A DNA stretch of 64,000 nt from Elysia chlorotica. Its lineage: Eukaryota; Mollusca; Gastropoda; Plakobranchidae. The stretch spans positions 39,217-103,216 of the forward strand of contig RQTK01000444.1 of the NCBI GenBank assembly GCA_003991915.1, read 5' to 3'. This document shows positions 13,501-25,625 of the stretch, in pieces (the stretch's first letter is position 1; every line of letters starts with the position of its first letter). The position numbers and the translations under genes were made by a program. The notes beneath the pieces are model-generated. The model was not told the DNA's origin. It did not search any database and saw only the letters and a list, made by a program, of their open reading frames with translations.

Positions 13501-16500
13501 CTTCTGAGAGAGATTTGAGCTTATTTTGAATTTCAATCAGCTCTGCATCTTTTCCACTCAGTTCATTTATCGCATCACCAAGTTTGCCATTTTTCTGATC
13601 TATCAAAGTTGCCTGGTCCACCATATATGCTTCTCTTTCATGTGCACATTCTATGCAGTGAGACAATTCGCTCTGAACTCTACAGGATTCTAGCTCAAGC
13701 TTTCTTAGTTTGTTTAAGGTTTCCTCATGTGCTCTCTTTTCACTATCCAACAAGTTTTCAGAGATTAACAGCTGTTCTTCTTTCTCTGATGACATTCGTT
13801 TGATCTCGTCAAGCTGAGTCTTCAGATGCTCTTGCTTTTCAATATTTTCTTTCAAAGATGAATCTGCTTCAGAGGCAAAGAGGTCATTTTGCTGTTGCAA
13901 ACACTTTAGTTTTTCACTAAGTTCCTCCATTTCCACACTCTTTTCCTGGACTTCCTCTTTCAGTTTTGCTATCTGAGAGGCTTGTTCTATCAGGGCCTCA
14001 TCTCTCTCTTGTAATTCATTTGACACACTTGATACAATTCCTTCCAGCCGGCCCACAGTTTGCTCTGAATTGGACAGCTTATCTTGCAATACACCCATTT
14101 CAGTGCTCCTCTTTTCATTTTCCGTCTTAAGTGTATCATAGGCATCCTTTAAAGAGGTCTCTGAAGACTGTAATTGGTCATATGATGTCGTCATTTCTAC
14201 TATATGGGAGCTCAACAATTCTTTTTCTTCTCTCAACTGAGATACGATACCCTCCTTTTCAGCTAATTCTTGGCGTAGTTTTTCGCCTGCCTCATTTTTC
14301 TCTCCTTCTGCTGTCTGAATCTGTGAAAGAGAATCCTGAAGGAGCTGACACTTAGCATGCATCTCAGAGAGTTCTTGGTTGACATCATAGAGTTTCTTCT
14401 CTTGATTTTCCTTTTCTGTGCCAGCTTCCTGCAGTTTAGTTTCCACAAGCATAAGCTTTTCTTGCATTTCTGAACATGAAGTTTGGTATATCTTATTATT
14501 TTCCACAACATCAGACAATTGGCTCTTTAGATTTGTGACCTCTTCCACTAAGTTTTCTTTTTCTTTGATTTCAGCGTCAAACATCTTCTCTTTATTTTCC
14601 AGTTTGTCCTTAAGCTCTGAGTGGGACACATTTAGATTAGTATGGTTACGTTCAAGTTCAAAACAGGTTTGCTTAAATTGATTCAAATCTGACTCAATCT
14701 GCTCTTTGTCTTTCATGGCACCAAGTAAAGTGTTTTCACTCTCATCAAGTTTGGCTTGAATTTCTGAACAAGCAGTTTGAAGAGCTACCTGGTTGTTTTC
14801 AGCATAGAAAGCTCATCCCTCACCTGAGCAAGTTCTGTTTCTAGTTCACATTTCCTCTTTTCAGCACCTTGCAACGTAGTTTCCATCTCTTTATGTTTTG
14901 CCTGCAAATCTGAATGGGTTCCCAGAAGAAGGTTATGATCAGCTTCAACTTGACACAAACGCTCTTTTATCTGAGCCAGTTCTGCCCCTATGCTCTCTTT
15001 TTCTTGAGCAACAGATTGTAAACTTTGGTCTCTATCATCAAGTTTCAGTAAAACTTCTGAGTGAGCAGCTTGCAATTGCTCATGGCTGTTCCCAACATCA
15101 GACGCCTGAAGCTTCATCACCGCCAACTCTTTCTGTAAAGTCGATCTCTCTGCCAATGTGGACTCTAGCTCTTCTCTCGTTTTCTCAAACTCCGTTTCAA
15201 CAGCTTCAACAGCCTGTTTATTGCTGCATCTTTCATTTTCAAGGTCTGCCTCTAGCTGTCTTACAACACTTTGCAGTTGAACAAAATCCTCCTCTTTCTT
15301 TTTGAATTCAGCTAGCAAATCTTCAGGGCCACTGATGTTTTGGTTAACAGAAGAGGATATCTCAGCAAAAGCCTTTCTTAGACCATCAAGCTCTATCTCT
15401 AAAACTTGCATCTTTTCTTTTTCAGATTGATCACTAGAGGTGAGATCTTTAATTTCCAGATCCTTTCCTTCAAGCTGAGCCTTCAGAGTAGTCACTGCAT
15501 TTTCTACCTGGACCAATGCTGCTTTCTGCTCCATATTTTCATCTCTCACGCCACTCAATTCAGTTTTCAAGTCTGATATCTCTTTCTCTTTCACCTGAGC
15601 ATCCCTTTTCAGGCTGCCAATTTCTGTGTCTTTTTCTGTGATGTCTATTGTAAGATTTTCAACCCTCTCTTCAATACCTTGCTGAACAGCCAGGATTTCA
15701 GCTTCTCTTATCTCTGATCTTGCTTTTGCTTGTGTAAGTTCTGTTTGTAACTTTGCTACAGTCCCCGACAAAACAGCCATATTGGAGCACTTGGTGTCGG
15801 TGAGAACTTCTATCTCTCCCTCCAGAATCTGAACTTTACCTCTCAAGTCCCACACTTCACAATCAACTTTAGTCCTCTCATCCTTCTCATGCTGCAGCGT
15901 GTCTTTAAGCCCATTGATTTCAGACTCAAACTCTTCTCTCTCTTCATTAAAAGTCTTTCTCAGAGTGGCACATATCCTCTGTTGCTCCTCTAACATTTCC
16001 TCAGACTTCTGAAGGTCCACCTCCTTCTCCTGCACAATGCGCTGAAGTTTCTGCCAGTGCGACACTGTGTCCTCCAGCTGTTTCTGCAGCTCCTCCTGGC
16101 ATTTGTCACGCTCCAACAGCTGTTGCTCCATGTCTTCCAATGCTGCAACCCTGGTTTGAAGTTGTTCTGCCTCACTAGCTCTTGCTTGAAGCTTTTCTAA
16201 TTGGATTTCAGTTTCCTTTGCACTAGTCATATTGATCTGCTGAACATTATTTAGTTCCATTTTTGTTGATGAGAGAGTTTCCTCAGAATGTTTCAGCTTT
16301 TCAGTAAGATCATTCACCATAGCTTCACTATTTTCAAGCTGCGATTTACACTGGTCCATTCCTCTAGTGAGACTGTCAATTTTTGAAACTAACATGTCAC
16401 ATTCCTTTCTTGATATTTCTGACAGATTGCGTTTAGCTTCAGTAGATAATTCACTCTCTGAAGTTTCACTGCCGCTCTCAGAAGTTTGCAATTGTTCTTG

Positions 16501-19500
16501 GAGTGGTTCCAATTTATTGCTCAAAGACTGAATAGATTGTAAAAGACTGTATTCTTCACCTGTGGCTGTTTCCAATTCATTTTCAAGCTTATGGATTTTC
16601 TCTAGCAGCTCCACCTTACTGTCTTGCTCGGCAGTCAACTTGAACTCTACCTCTTTCAGCTTTGCTTGTAGAGACTCGATTTCAGTTTGCATGTTTTCCA
16701 TATGCTCTTCCATCTTATCACGGTGATATTGCAACTCAGACTGTTCAACTCCGTGAACATGTTCGGCAGAAATGAGTTCCCCCTGAAGAGCAGCAATCTG
16801 ATCTGCATAACTACACCTCTCTTTTTCAAGTTGTTGAAGGGCATCCTGAGCAGTTTTGTATTCCACTGCCTGACTTGTAGCAATCTTCTCCTTGGAATCC
16901 AGAACCTGCTGGATTTTTCTATTCTCTGATTCAAGAGATTTGCAAGCCTCCTCCAGCTGTAAAAGTTTCAGATCTTGTTCCCCCAGCTGCTCATTCTTCT
17001 CTTGCAAGGCCTTCTGGAGCTCTGCAACACTACCCCTTTCAGCCTCTGTGGCATTCCTTGCGTCCTGTAAAGCTGCCTCTGATTTCTGTACAACACTTTG
17101 GAGTTCGTTGATTTTATTATTTAAGGCATCAATGTCAACAGAATATTTGTTTTCCAACTCAACATAATTTTTCAGGCTTTCGATTTGCTTTTCACTTTCA
17201 TCTTGATGGTTCAATTTCACCCTATCCAGCTCAGTGTTTGAATCAACAGCTGAAGTGGAGAGATTGACCAACTGTAGCTTCTGCTCTAAATCACACTTTG
17301 CCAGCTCTGAATCCCTGAGAAGTGAAAGGCATTCTGTGTACTTGGACGAGAGAGCATCATACTCTTCCTGGAGGGCCTCCTTCTGGGACAGACTAGCATT
17401 CTGACTGTCCACCTTCTCCTCCAGCTCCTGTCTCACCTGGCTCAGAGATTGTATCTGATTCTGGTCAGACTCGTGAGCCTCTCGTAACTCCTGCAACTCA
17501 AGCTCGAGACGGGAGAGTTTATCAGCTGCCATGGTGTGAGCATCTTCCAACTGAGCTTCTAGTTGAGCACAGGTGGCCTGAAGCTTTTGCTCCTCAGCCT
17601 TCATGGCCTCAAGAGAAGTGCTCAGATTCCTTATCTGGGCTGCTTGAGACTCGATAGACGCCTGCAGCAGCTGCTCCCGTGAAGCTCTCTCCTCATCTCT
17701 CAGAGCCCACCTCTGCTCTTGTGACATCCACTCCTTTTCTCTGGCCACCCACTCCTCCTCCCGCAAAGCCCATACCTGTTCCTTTGACGCTGGGGGTTCT
17801 GGCGCATATGAGAGATTTGATGCAACTTCAGCGACGATCTGATCCTCTATCTCAGGTTGTGAGCCACCGTCCCCAATATTTTGTGATGGCTCAGGAAGCA
17901 TTGCTTGGTTTCTCTGCTGGGTCAAAAGTGCAAGCTCTTGATCTTTGTTTGTGATGATTTCTTGGAGCTGCAGCATTTGGAATTTTGCATCATGCACAGC
18001 TTTTGCAGAGGAGTTGTGTAGCGCCAACTGTTCCTCAAGGGTTTTGTCAGCCTGAATTTCAAAGAAAAGGGCCAATATTTAATTGGACTGTCACATAATG
18101 TTAGTGTTGTAATAGGCATAAAACCAAAACAACCAAAAAAATTATCTAAATTATCTAAGACTAAATTTATTTTCAGATAAACTTCAATCTTAAGTCCTTA
18201 TTTTAATTGATAATTTGTAAAATAAGGTTCATCAAGTTTTAAAAATAATATTTAAAAAAATAATATGATTAATTTAATAAATTAAGCATCTAGGAACAGT
18301 TTCAAATTTTCTTAAAGCCCATACTATTTATCATTTTCTTCTTTATATTCAACTTTTGTGAAAATTGTGGACGGGCAGAATATTGCATTTATATTTGTTG
18401 CTTTTATTATAACTGAGCTATCACAAATATTACTTCTCAACAAAGCAGGAAATCAACAGGCACTTTTTAATTGTTAGTGTTACTATGCATCCAACATGCA
18501 TCACGTAAGAAAAGAAAGTGAAAGCATCATTCTTTCATACCATTTCCTTGTATGGGTGTTTCTTTTTTTTTTTCTTTTTTGTAAGTGCTCTCATAAAATT
18601 ATCTATTTTCTGATACATGAATTTGACACGTCAAAAAAATATATATGTCTCTTGACAAACTAAAACTAAAGCAAACTATTCAAAGACGCAACATTCAAAA
18701 AAGAAAGAAGCAAAAATAGATCTCTCAAAGTTGGACCTTAAAAACTTTAAATCAAATGGTGCTTAAAAGGGCAGCAAAAACACTTTCATCAATGCCTTTT
18801 CAGTTTCTTTTCTATATAAAAGGTATACATGTAAAAAAAAATTATATTGGACAAAAAATAAATATTCTTTAAGAATTTTGCTGCAGTGCTATATGTACGT
18901 CCGGCTCAAAAGTAAAAACCAACAATTCAAGTCAATAGATTTCTGCCTGGCTTCGCAGGCTTTTTTAATTCACAAGCCTTCCCTATTTTAGGTGGAAAAA
19001 GAGGAAAATATGGAGGAGGAAAAACTGCAGAACGCAGGTAAATAAGCAGGAAGAAAAAAAGTGGATTTCCTCGGATCTGCAGAATATTATCATCACTCAT
19101 AAGTTGCCTTCTGTTTGCCTTTTACAAGTGCTGGTAATTGTGGATACCAATAGTTCTAGATATGACATTGACAACCTTCAGTAATATTAATCAAATAGAC
19201 TGATTTTATGATTTTTGCAGGAAATTTTAGTCAAAGAATGGTGGATGCAAGTATATATGAAGACGAGTTAAATAGAAAAAGAGTGACCAGAAAGTACTCT
19301 AAGTTTTAAAAACATTAGTTACCATATATTATCTAAGAACAAAAGGTTTTCAAAATTCACATAAAAAAGTACCAGTTTTGTGATTTTGACTGCTGTAATC
19401 AATATTATACAGGCAAAGAGTTTTTCTACTTGTTGCAAACTATAAGGATTTTGCCATATTAAACCAGCCCAGAGAACTCTTATCACTATCCTTAAGAACT

Positions 19501-22500
19501 GATTTAATTGTCACCTTTTTTACATAATCAATACTAGAATACAAACTGCTGAAATAAATTTTTACAGTTCCATATTACGAATATCCCTACATATAGACAA
19601 TGAGTACAATTGAGATGAGAAGTAAAATTCTGTAACAAATAAAACAATAGCAGTGTGTTACAGTGAAGTGATTATTTGAATTAACCCTTTTGCTATATGA
19701 AATCACAGCGCACAATTTTTTTCTAGACAGTAAATCTTAGAAAATTGTCGTCTCCAAAAAAAAAAATTATCAGCTCACAGTCAGTTGTGTAAACTTTGAA
19801 ACAAATTAAATTAAACCAACTTCAGAAAAAAAATTTGCAAATGACTAAGTCAAATCCCATCAGTCTGAAGCAAAGACGAAAAAGTTGACGGTGATGTGGA
19901 AATGGCAAATCAGCAGTAGGAACATGCTGCCTCAAGCAAAGTCCTAGTTATTTTTTTAGGACAAAAAAAAAAGTTTCACAACTACATCATGCATGCCATC
20001 GACGGACATGCACAAAGAAAAACACTTGCAATTAAGAGACAAACAAAGAGAATTTGCAAGTTCATGCTGCATTAGCTGAATTTCCTTGTAGAGAAGAAAA
20101 TTAGCAGTAAAAAGAAATAAAGAATCACCTTTTGTCGTCTTTGCTTAAGAAGGTGTTTTTTGAGGTAGGTAGCACTACTGCTCCCAAACAAAACAAAATA
20201 TCTCAAAGTAAGGCTTGCTGGACGCTGGAGCACTAAGAATCGAAACCTAGTTATAAAGAAGGAAAGTTAGTCTATAAAAGAGCTTGATCAAGGCCTAAAA
20301 CAAAAAATAAAGGTCACTGCAGCACCATATGGTAAATTATGTAAGCAAAATAATTTGGTGACATTATTTTGCCATAACAGAACTTTTGTTCAACCCCCAA
20401 AATATCTTAAAGGAAAAGAGGAAAGAAAATAGGCGTACAGTGAAGGCAACACCAAATGAGAAGCAAACAATGTCAACAACAACAAACTAAAAAAAAAAGT
20501 AGATTTGGCTCGATATTATTAAAAACTAGTATCATAGATGCAAAGCACACGGTAAAAGCAATGTCGTCCACCACTGGAAAAACTATTGTCACACAAAAAC
20601 AAAAATTTGTTTAAATCACAAAACTGATGCTCAAAAGTCATCACCTCTGTGATCATATACCAACACAACCTTAAAGTTCTTCAAATTCATGATGGTAGCT
20701 TCCACTACGCAAACCACATATCGTCATGGTGTTACCATTATGGCATAAGTGATATATATAGTAAAGGTGAAAATGAGATCTATATAACTAAAATTTCAGA
20801 TTCAAAATCCTCTATTAGATTTTTGCTTCATCACTTGTGTCAATATTATCTCAAAAGTAAAAAAAATGATTTACACCAAAATTGTAACACAGTGACGATA
20901 TATCCAAAAACAACTAAATCTAGAAAATGACAACAACATACAAGGATGGCACACAATATATCTGTACGAAGAGAACTTAGGAGACTGACCTGGTGTAGCT
21001 GAGTCTGCAGCTGATACACGTGCTCAGCAAGCGCGTCTACTTGGGCCTGTACAGTAGCATTCAGCTCCGTGTTGCCTAGAGACTCGAACAACGTCGCCGA
21101 CAGTTGACTCAGCAGGGCATCCCTCTGAGCCAGGGCCGATTCAAACTCTGTCAACTGATTATTTAAAAAATAAAAAAAAAACAAGTTCACTAAGTTTTTA
21201 GGTTGATTTATTTAAACAAGGAAAGTTAATCATTATAATCTTGGAAAGCTTTTTTCAACAATGAACATTTACTTTTCAGTAACAGGGAAAACTTAGCCTA
21301 AAATATATATTTTTTTTTATTAAAAAAAAACATTAAAACAAAAGCCTAATAGGTCTGAATCATTCTATGAGGATTTATGTCTTGTCAAGTGTATTACTAG
21401 GCACTATAACTACAGTAAAATACACGGCAACCCAGCTCATTTGCTTTTTTTTTTCTATACATATGAGTGTGGAGGGGATTTAATAACAAAACTTTTACCT
21501 CTGGGTTTTCATCTACACTACTGCTCTCGATATTTGATGCCTCAGCATTAAATGTCTGAAAAAAAAGCAAATGTTTCATTATTTTCTTTCTTTACAGCAA
21601 CAGAAAAAAAAAGAACAGAACATTTGAGATTATAACCAGGTAAGCTCAAAGCGCTTTAACAAAAAAAACAAAAAAATACAAAGGTAGATGTTCATTCATA
21701 CTGACAATTTCATAACTCCCATATAAAATAACTATAATCATAACTTAGAGCAAAATTTTGTTTAGTCAGCCCTTTTCCTTGTATCATATCATAGAATTTT
21801 AACGTTAATACAGTTATCACTTCAAAAACAAAAAGACAACTCATTAGTTTTAGAACCATAGAAACAGTATCATTACATTCAATCTATTATTATAACTCTG
21901 AGTGGATTTTAAGAATGAATCCTTTTGCTTGTGTATTATCCCAGACAATAAAAATAACCAATTGATCAATATTTTTCTTACACCCTGTAATTTTGAGGTC
22001 TCTGAGTTTTTTATAGCAGCATCAAGAGCTAACTGTTTTCCTTCCATGGCCTCTTCAAGCTCTGCTATTCGATGTTTTGCTTGGGCTAATTTGGCTTCCA
22101 GGAAGACTGTTGATTTGGATGGCATTTCCTAGAAATATAAAGTTTGTAAAAGGTTAAAGAATGTTTACCAAATTCTCTTACTTAATGTGACTAGATATAT
22201 GACTGTAAGGAATATTGATTTTTGTAGTATAAATTACTATATACACAACTAGAGGACATTTAGAAAATGATAATGAGGAAGATTTCCTTTTTTTTTTTTA
22301 ATAAAAATTTGCATAAATGTTTGGACTTCCTTTAGAAAAAAAAAGTGCACATATACATTGCAATCAATGAATATGATAAAGGGGAAAAAAAAATGTTGGA
22401 AATTATAAAATAAAAAAGTTCAAATAGGTGTGCATTAATTACAATTTCTATTTCACAGACAGCGTATTATGCAATTAAATATCAGATGCAAAACACTACA

Positions 22501-25092
22501 AACCTCAGTTGACCATTCATCTTCGCTTGTGCAAGATAACTGGTCACTCTGGTTAATTAAATAAAATTAAATATAACTGTAACCTCAAAGCCAAGCAACA
22601 TGCTTTTAAAATGCATCCAAAGTAATGGAAAAGAAAAAGTCATCAAACAGCAAATTAGTCAAAACATTTATTGGTTTGTAATATACAAGCATAACAAAGA
22701 ACTGAATGGGTGTTTATTGTTGTTTTTTTAACTTGTTCAATCACAATGTTAAATTTTTTTTTTTTAATCAAAAGTTATTTTTGAAGTTTAGATGTTCATA
22801 TAATGGGCCTTATAGAAACGTTCTTTCTAAATTTTTGTTCTTCCGTTAATTTTTTAGCACAGGAAATATCCAATGTTTACTCGACAGTAACCATGACTGG
22901 TGTTAGCAGTGAAAGGTGTTAAATTATTTATCAGAATAGTGTATTTCTTGTCCTATGAATCCCTATTTAGCCAAAGAAATACATTTTTATATAATTTTAA
23001 ATCTTCTAATAAAAGACATTAATATTGTTACATCAGATGATTGGTTTGTTGATATTTGGTGAAAAGTTCAAGACATTGACTTAATATTTCAGAAATGTTT
23101 GAGAAATTAAGAACAGAAGTAAAAAAAATATGGTGTCTTTAATTTTGACCTAAAAAAAAAAAAAGAAATGTTATCGGCAGTAAGTTTATGAGAACGGATT
23201 TTAACCCATGGACTGAATTGATCAAACGTAATTTCAAGAAAATTAAAAACTTCACTCTTAAATAATAAAGCCATTCTCCTAATGGTGGCCAACATTCAGA
23301 ACTCTTCAAACATGTTTACATATGAATAAAAAAAAGAAATGAGTATGAATAGCCAAACAAAAATGGCTTCAAAATGCAGTGTTAAACTGGTTAGAATCAC
23401 TTTGCAACATTCCTAACATCTTTTAACAAACATGTACAAGTCAAAAAAATCAAAAAGGAACATTCAATTGTCAGCAATTAGGCAATGCAGCAGTTCATGC
23501 AGCAAAAAAAAATACAAATAAAAATTTTAAGATCTGTGTAGAAATATATATATTTTCTAAAAGTAAAAAGCAAGGAAAAAAATACTTACATCAGACCAAA
23601 CATCCTTCATATCTGTTAAAGAGGATGGATCAAATCCAATTCCATTTTCATGATTTTGCATATCCCCTGCATCAAGATCAGTTGCATCTACATTTTTCTG
23701 AATGTCCCGCTTTTTCTTTGTTGCTTTTCTTTTGCGGAATGCTGCGAGCTGCAAAACAAAAACAAAAAACAACTAAGAATTATAAAATATAGTTATTACG
23801 ACGACTAGAAAAAAAATGCAATAAAAACTGAAAATAATATAGAAACCATAAAAGGTAAATTTCAAGACCAACTTCAAAATTGAAAAGATTCTGAATCTGA
23901 GCATAGCCGCAGTGCAGCACACTCTTGTCTAAGTTTAAGACATTTTTTCAGGTGCATTCAATAGCAACGCAACCAAAAAAATTCAAACTGTTTGTAGGTA
24001 GTTTATTTCTATTTGTTCTGATAGAGCTGGCTAAAAAAAAAAAAAAAAGAAATGTTATCGACAGTAAGTTTATGAGAACAGATTTTAACCCATTGAATTG
24101 ATCAAATGTAATTTCAAGGAAATTAAAAACTTCCATCTTAAATTATAAAGCTATCCTCCAAATCATGGTGGCCAAGATTCAGAACTCTTCAAATATGTTT
24201 CCATATTTATAAATAAATAAATGAATATGAACAGCCAAACAAAAAAATGCAAACAAAACAAACAAAATGCAGTGTTAAAATGTAAAAATTAACTGGTTAG
24301 AATCACTTTGCAACATGATTGATAATATCATTTTTAACAAACATGATGTACAAGTCAAAAAAATCAAAAAGGAACATTCAATTGTCAGCAATGAGGCAAT
24401 GCAGCAATTCATGCAGCAAAAAATACAAATAAAAATTGTAAGATCTGTGTAGAAATATACATTTTCTAAAAGTAAAAAGAAAGGAAAAAACTACTTACAT
24501 CAGACCAAACATCCTTCATATCTGTTAAAGAGGGTGGATCAAATCCAATTCCATTTTCATGATTTTGCATATCCCCTGCATCAAGATCAGTTGCATCTAC
24601 ATTTTTCTGAATGTCCCGCTTTTTCTTTGTTGCTTTTCTTTTGCGGAATGCTGCGAGCTGCAAAACAAAAACAAAAAACAACAAATTACGACGACTAGAA
24701 AAAAAATGCAATAAAAACTGAAAATAATATAGAAACCATAAAAAGTAAATTTCAAGACCAACTTCAAAATTGAAAAGATTCTGAATCTGAGCATAGCCGC
24801 AGTGCAGCATACTCTAGTCTAAGTCTAAGACATTTTTTTCTGGTGCATTCAATAGCAACGCAACCCAAAAAATTCAAACTGTTTGTTACGTAGTTTATTT
24901 CTATTTGTTCTGATAGAGCTGGCTATTTAGAGCAAATTGCTTTTTAAATCATTTTAAGTTACCCCAATTTTAGGTTTTTAAAATCTAAATTTATCCATAT
25001 GGCTGCATATATAGGGTAGCAAAGAAAGTACTTTTAAAGTCCATATTGCCATATACGTTGGATCCCTCAGGGAAACCTAGGAAATGTTCAAT

Positions 25093-25138
<46 letters not shown>

Positions 25139-25625
25139 TATAACCAGACTCAAGGAGTTTTAAAAAGACTAGGGGTAGAATGCACTAGTAAACATGACGT
25201 AGCTTATAAATGTCTGTCGTTAGCCTTCTGTTTATATTACGAGTTTACGTCTTGTATACAAACAAGTGCATTCTTCCCCAGATCTAGATAAGCTCTGCTC
25301 TCTCTCTCCCTTCTCTAGTAACTTCTTGCTTAAATACAACACAGTTACAGTATGTAGCCTAAGCATTTAATCTATATCTACACGAGAATCTGGACATAGA
25401 TCTAGATCTTTGGAATTTAATCTTGATATTGAGTATGTAACATGGGATGAGAAAGTTCTAGACTCTAGATACAATTTAGATTCTGTATACATTTAAATCT
25501 AGTCTATCTAAAGAATCTAAATCTAGATCTAGATTAGATCTAGATCTAGATTTACATTAGATCTAGACTTCTACCTTCTCTTTTCCTGCTTCCAGTTTTT
25601 TCAATCTGTCTTCTTTTGACTCCAT
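7622..25625 (-). CDS. AKAP9-like: AKAP9/pericentrin-like giant coiled-coil scaffold protein
   Basis: Coding exons on the minus strand, in transcript order: 25625-25575, 24657-24499 (2B) and/or 23748-23590 (2A), 22548-22504, 22128-21982, 21555-21499, 21154-20990, 18051-11054 and 10594-7622. All have GT-AG borders and phase-0 junctions. The product is about 3,530 aa with one exon 2. The N terminus reads LEAGKEKLAAFRKRKATKKK, the conserved start of vertebrate AKAP9 and pericentrin, and a later segment EFESALAQRDALLSQL matches the AKAP9 EFE-AA--RD repeat. The rest is mostly heptad-rich coiled coil with acidic disordered linkers. Family members scaffold gamma-tubulin and kinases at centrosomes and the cis-Golgi. 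AKAP9 and pericentrin cannot be separated here; the invertebrate gene may represent both. Odd points: a duplicated exon 2, a one-base frame break at 14796-14799, and no PACT domain before the stop. The start ATG at 25625 gives the conserved N terminus. Confidence 0.85.
10595..11053 (-). other. AKAP9-like intron 7
   Basis: A 459-base AT-rich intron between the two giant exons, with standard GT and AG ends. Nothing else is seen in it. Confidence 0.75.
11054..18051 (-). CDS. AKAP9-like: AKAP9-like exon 7, 7-kb coiled-coil exon
   Basis: The acceptor is AAATTCAG before GCTGACAAA and the donor is AATCAG|GTGAGG. The exon is 6,998 bases, one short of a multiple of three, while every other internal exon is a multiple of three. 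It is almost continuous coiled coil, then a disordered acidic stretch at about 11460-11950 (with two EGFQP motifs), then a further basic coiled coil. The frame breaks at an A-run (14796-14799 on the plus strand). Adding one A there joins the two halves as SMLKNNQVALQTACSEIQ with no other change and gives 2,333 codons. Confidence 0.85.
14796..14799 (-). other. Frame break at an A homopolymer inside exon 7
   Basis: On the minus strand CTGAAAACAACCAGGTAG runs into a stop, while the frame shifted by one base stays open for the next 1.2k codons. One extra A in the AAAA run restores a single frame. No slippery heptamer of the usual kind is present, and a GT-AG excision that would also fix the frame would be only 35 bases long. 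A one-base assembly or sequencing deletion is the simplest cause; a real frameshift allele is possible. Confidence 0.75.
18052..20989 (-). other. AKAP9-like intron 6, 2.9 kb
   Basis: AT-rich with poly-A and poly-T runs. I see no conserved exon, long simple repeat or mobile element. A short piece near 18369 (GTGGACGGGC) resembles the 3' tail of the SINE family on the minus strand but is too short to call. Confidence 0.6.
20990..22548 (-). CDS. AKAP9-like: AKAP9-like exons 3-6
   Basis: Four small phase-0 exons. Exon 3 (22548-22504, 15 codons) encodes SDQLSCTSEDEWSTE. Exon 4 (22128-21982, 49 codons) starts EMPSKSTVFLEAKLAQAKHR. Exon 5 (21555-21499, 19 codons) encodes TFNAEASNIESSSVDENPE. Exon 6 (21154-20990, 55 codons) carries LTEFESALAQRDALLSQLSA. 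Exons 4 and 6 begin the coiled coil; exons 3 and 5 are acidic, serine-rich linkers. Exon 6 is close to the human AKAP9 segment around its EFEAAIKQRD motif. The donor of exon 4 is taken as GGT|GTAAGA, which keeps phase 0. Confidence 0.8.
23148..24030. repeat. Tandem duplication copy A, about 885 bp
   Basis: This unit contains exon 2A and flanking intron. It runs from an A-run followed by GAAATGTTATCGGCAGTAAG to TTGTTCTGATAGAGCTGGCT. The next unit repeats the same order. Exons differ at 1 of 159 bases while intron parts carry many more substitutions and small indels. Confidence 0.85.
23590..23748 (-). CDS. AKAP9-like: AKAP9-like exon 2, copy A (tandem duplicate)
   Basis: Same length, phase and splice sites as copy B, with one nonsynonymous base difference (Ser codon TCC in place of Pro codon CCC). 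Each copy is 53 codons in phase 0, so either one alone or both together keep the frame. Mutually exclusive use, double inclusion or an assembly duplicate are all possible. Confidence 0.75.
24031..24925. repeat. Tandem duplication copy B, about 890 bp
   Basis: Direct neighbour of copy A, containing exon 2B. Its last roughly 75 bases, and about 30 bases beyond them (to around 24955), also match a separate copy at 39447-39555, so a dispersed repeat straddles the duplication border. Confidence 0.85.
24499..24657 (-). CDS. AKAP9-like: AKAP9-like exon 2, copy B
   Basis: A 159-base phase-0 exon with acceptor TTTTGCAG and donor GTAAGT. It encodes LAAFRKRKATKKKRDIQKN followed by an acidic segment ending VWSD. 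It differs from copy A at one base, giving Pro instead of Ser in the segment FDP(P/S)SL. It is the copy closest to exon 1. Confidence 0.85.
25097..25135. repeat. (GA)n microsatellite in AKAP9-like intron 1
   Basis: About 38 bases of pure AG/GA dinucleotide. Confidence 0.9.
25375..25570. repeat. AGATCT/TCTAGA palindrome-rich island
   Basis: Dense overlapping AGATCT, TCTAGA and ATCTAGATCTAG words, directly inside the 5' end of intron 1 of the AKAP9-like gene. A second island lies at about 42120-42480. Each word is its own reverse complement, so the tract is self-complementary at many offsets. Confidence 0.8.
25575..25625 (-). CDS. AKAP9-like: AKAP9-like coding exon 1
   Basis: The 51-base coding part encodes MESKEDRLKKLEAGKEK and ends at AAG|GTAGAA. 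Joined to exon 2 it creates the family signature KLEAGKEKLAAFRKRKA. This is too short to show as an obvious open frame but is strongly supported by the motif spanning the junction. Confidence 0.85.

Noticed and set aside
14796..14799. Programmed -1 frameshifting at CTGAAAACAAC
   Set aside because: The A4 run is preceded by G and lacks an X-XXY-YYZ heptamer with good re-pairing, and a single missing A explains everything.
14788..14825. A 35-base intron that would repair the frame break
   Set aside because: GT and AG ends and phase fit, but the length is below what normal spliceosomes remove.
14890..15305. Plus-strand frames opposite the 7-kb exon
   Set aside because: Antisense shadows of the coiled-coil coding strand.
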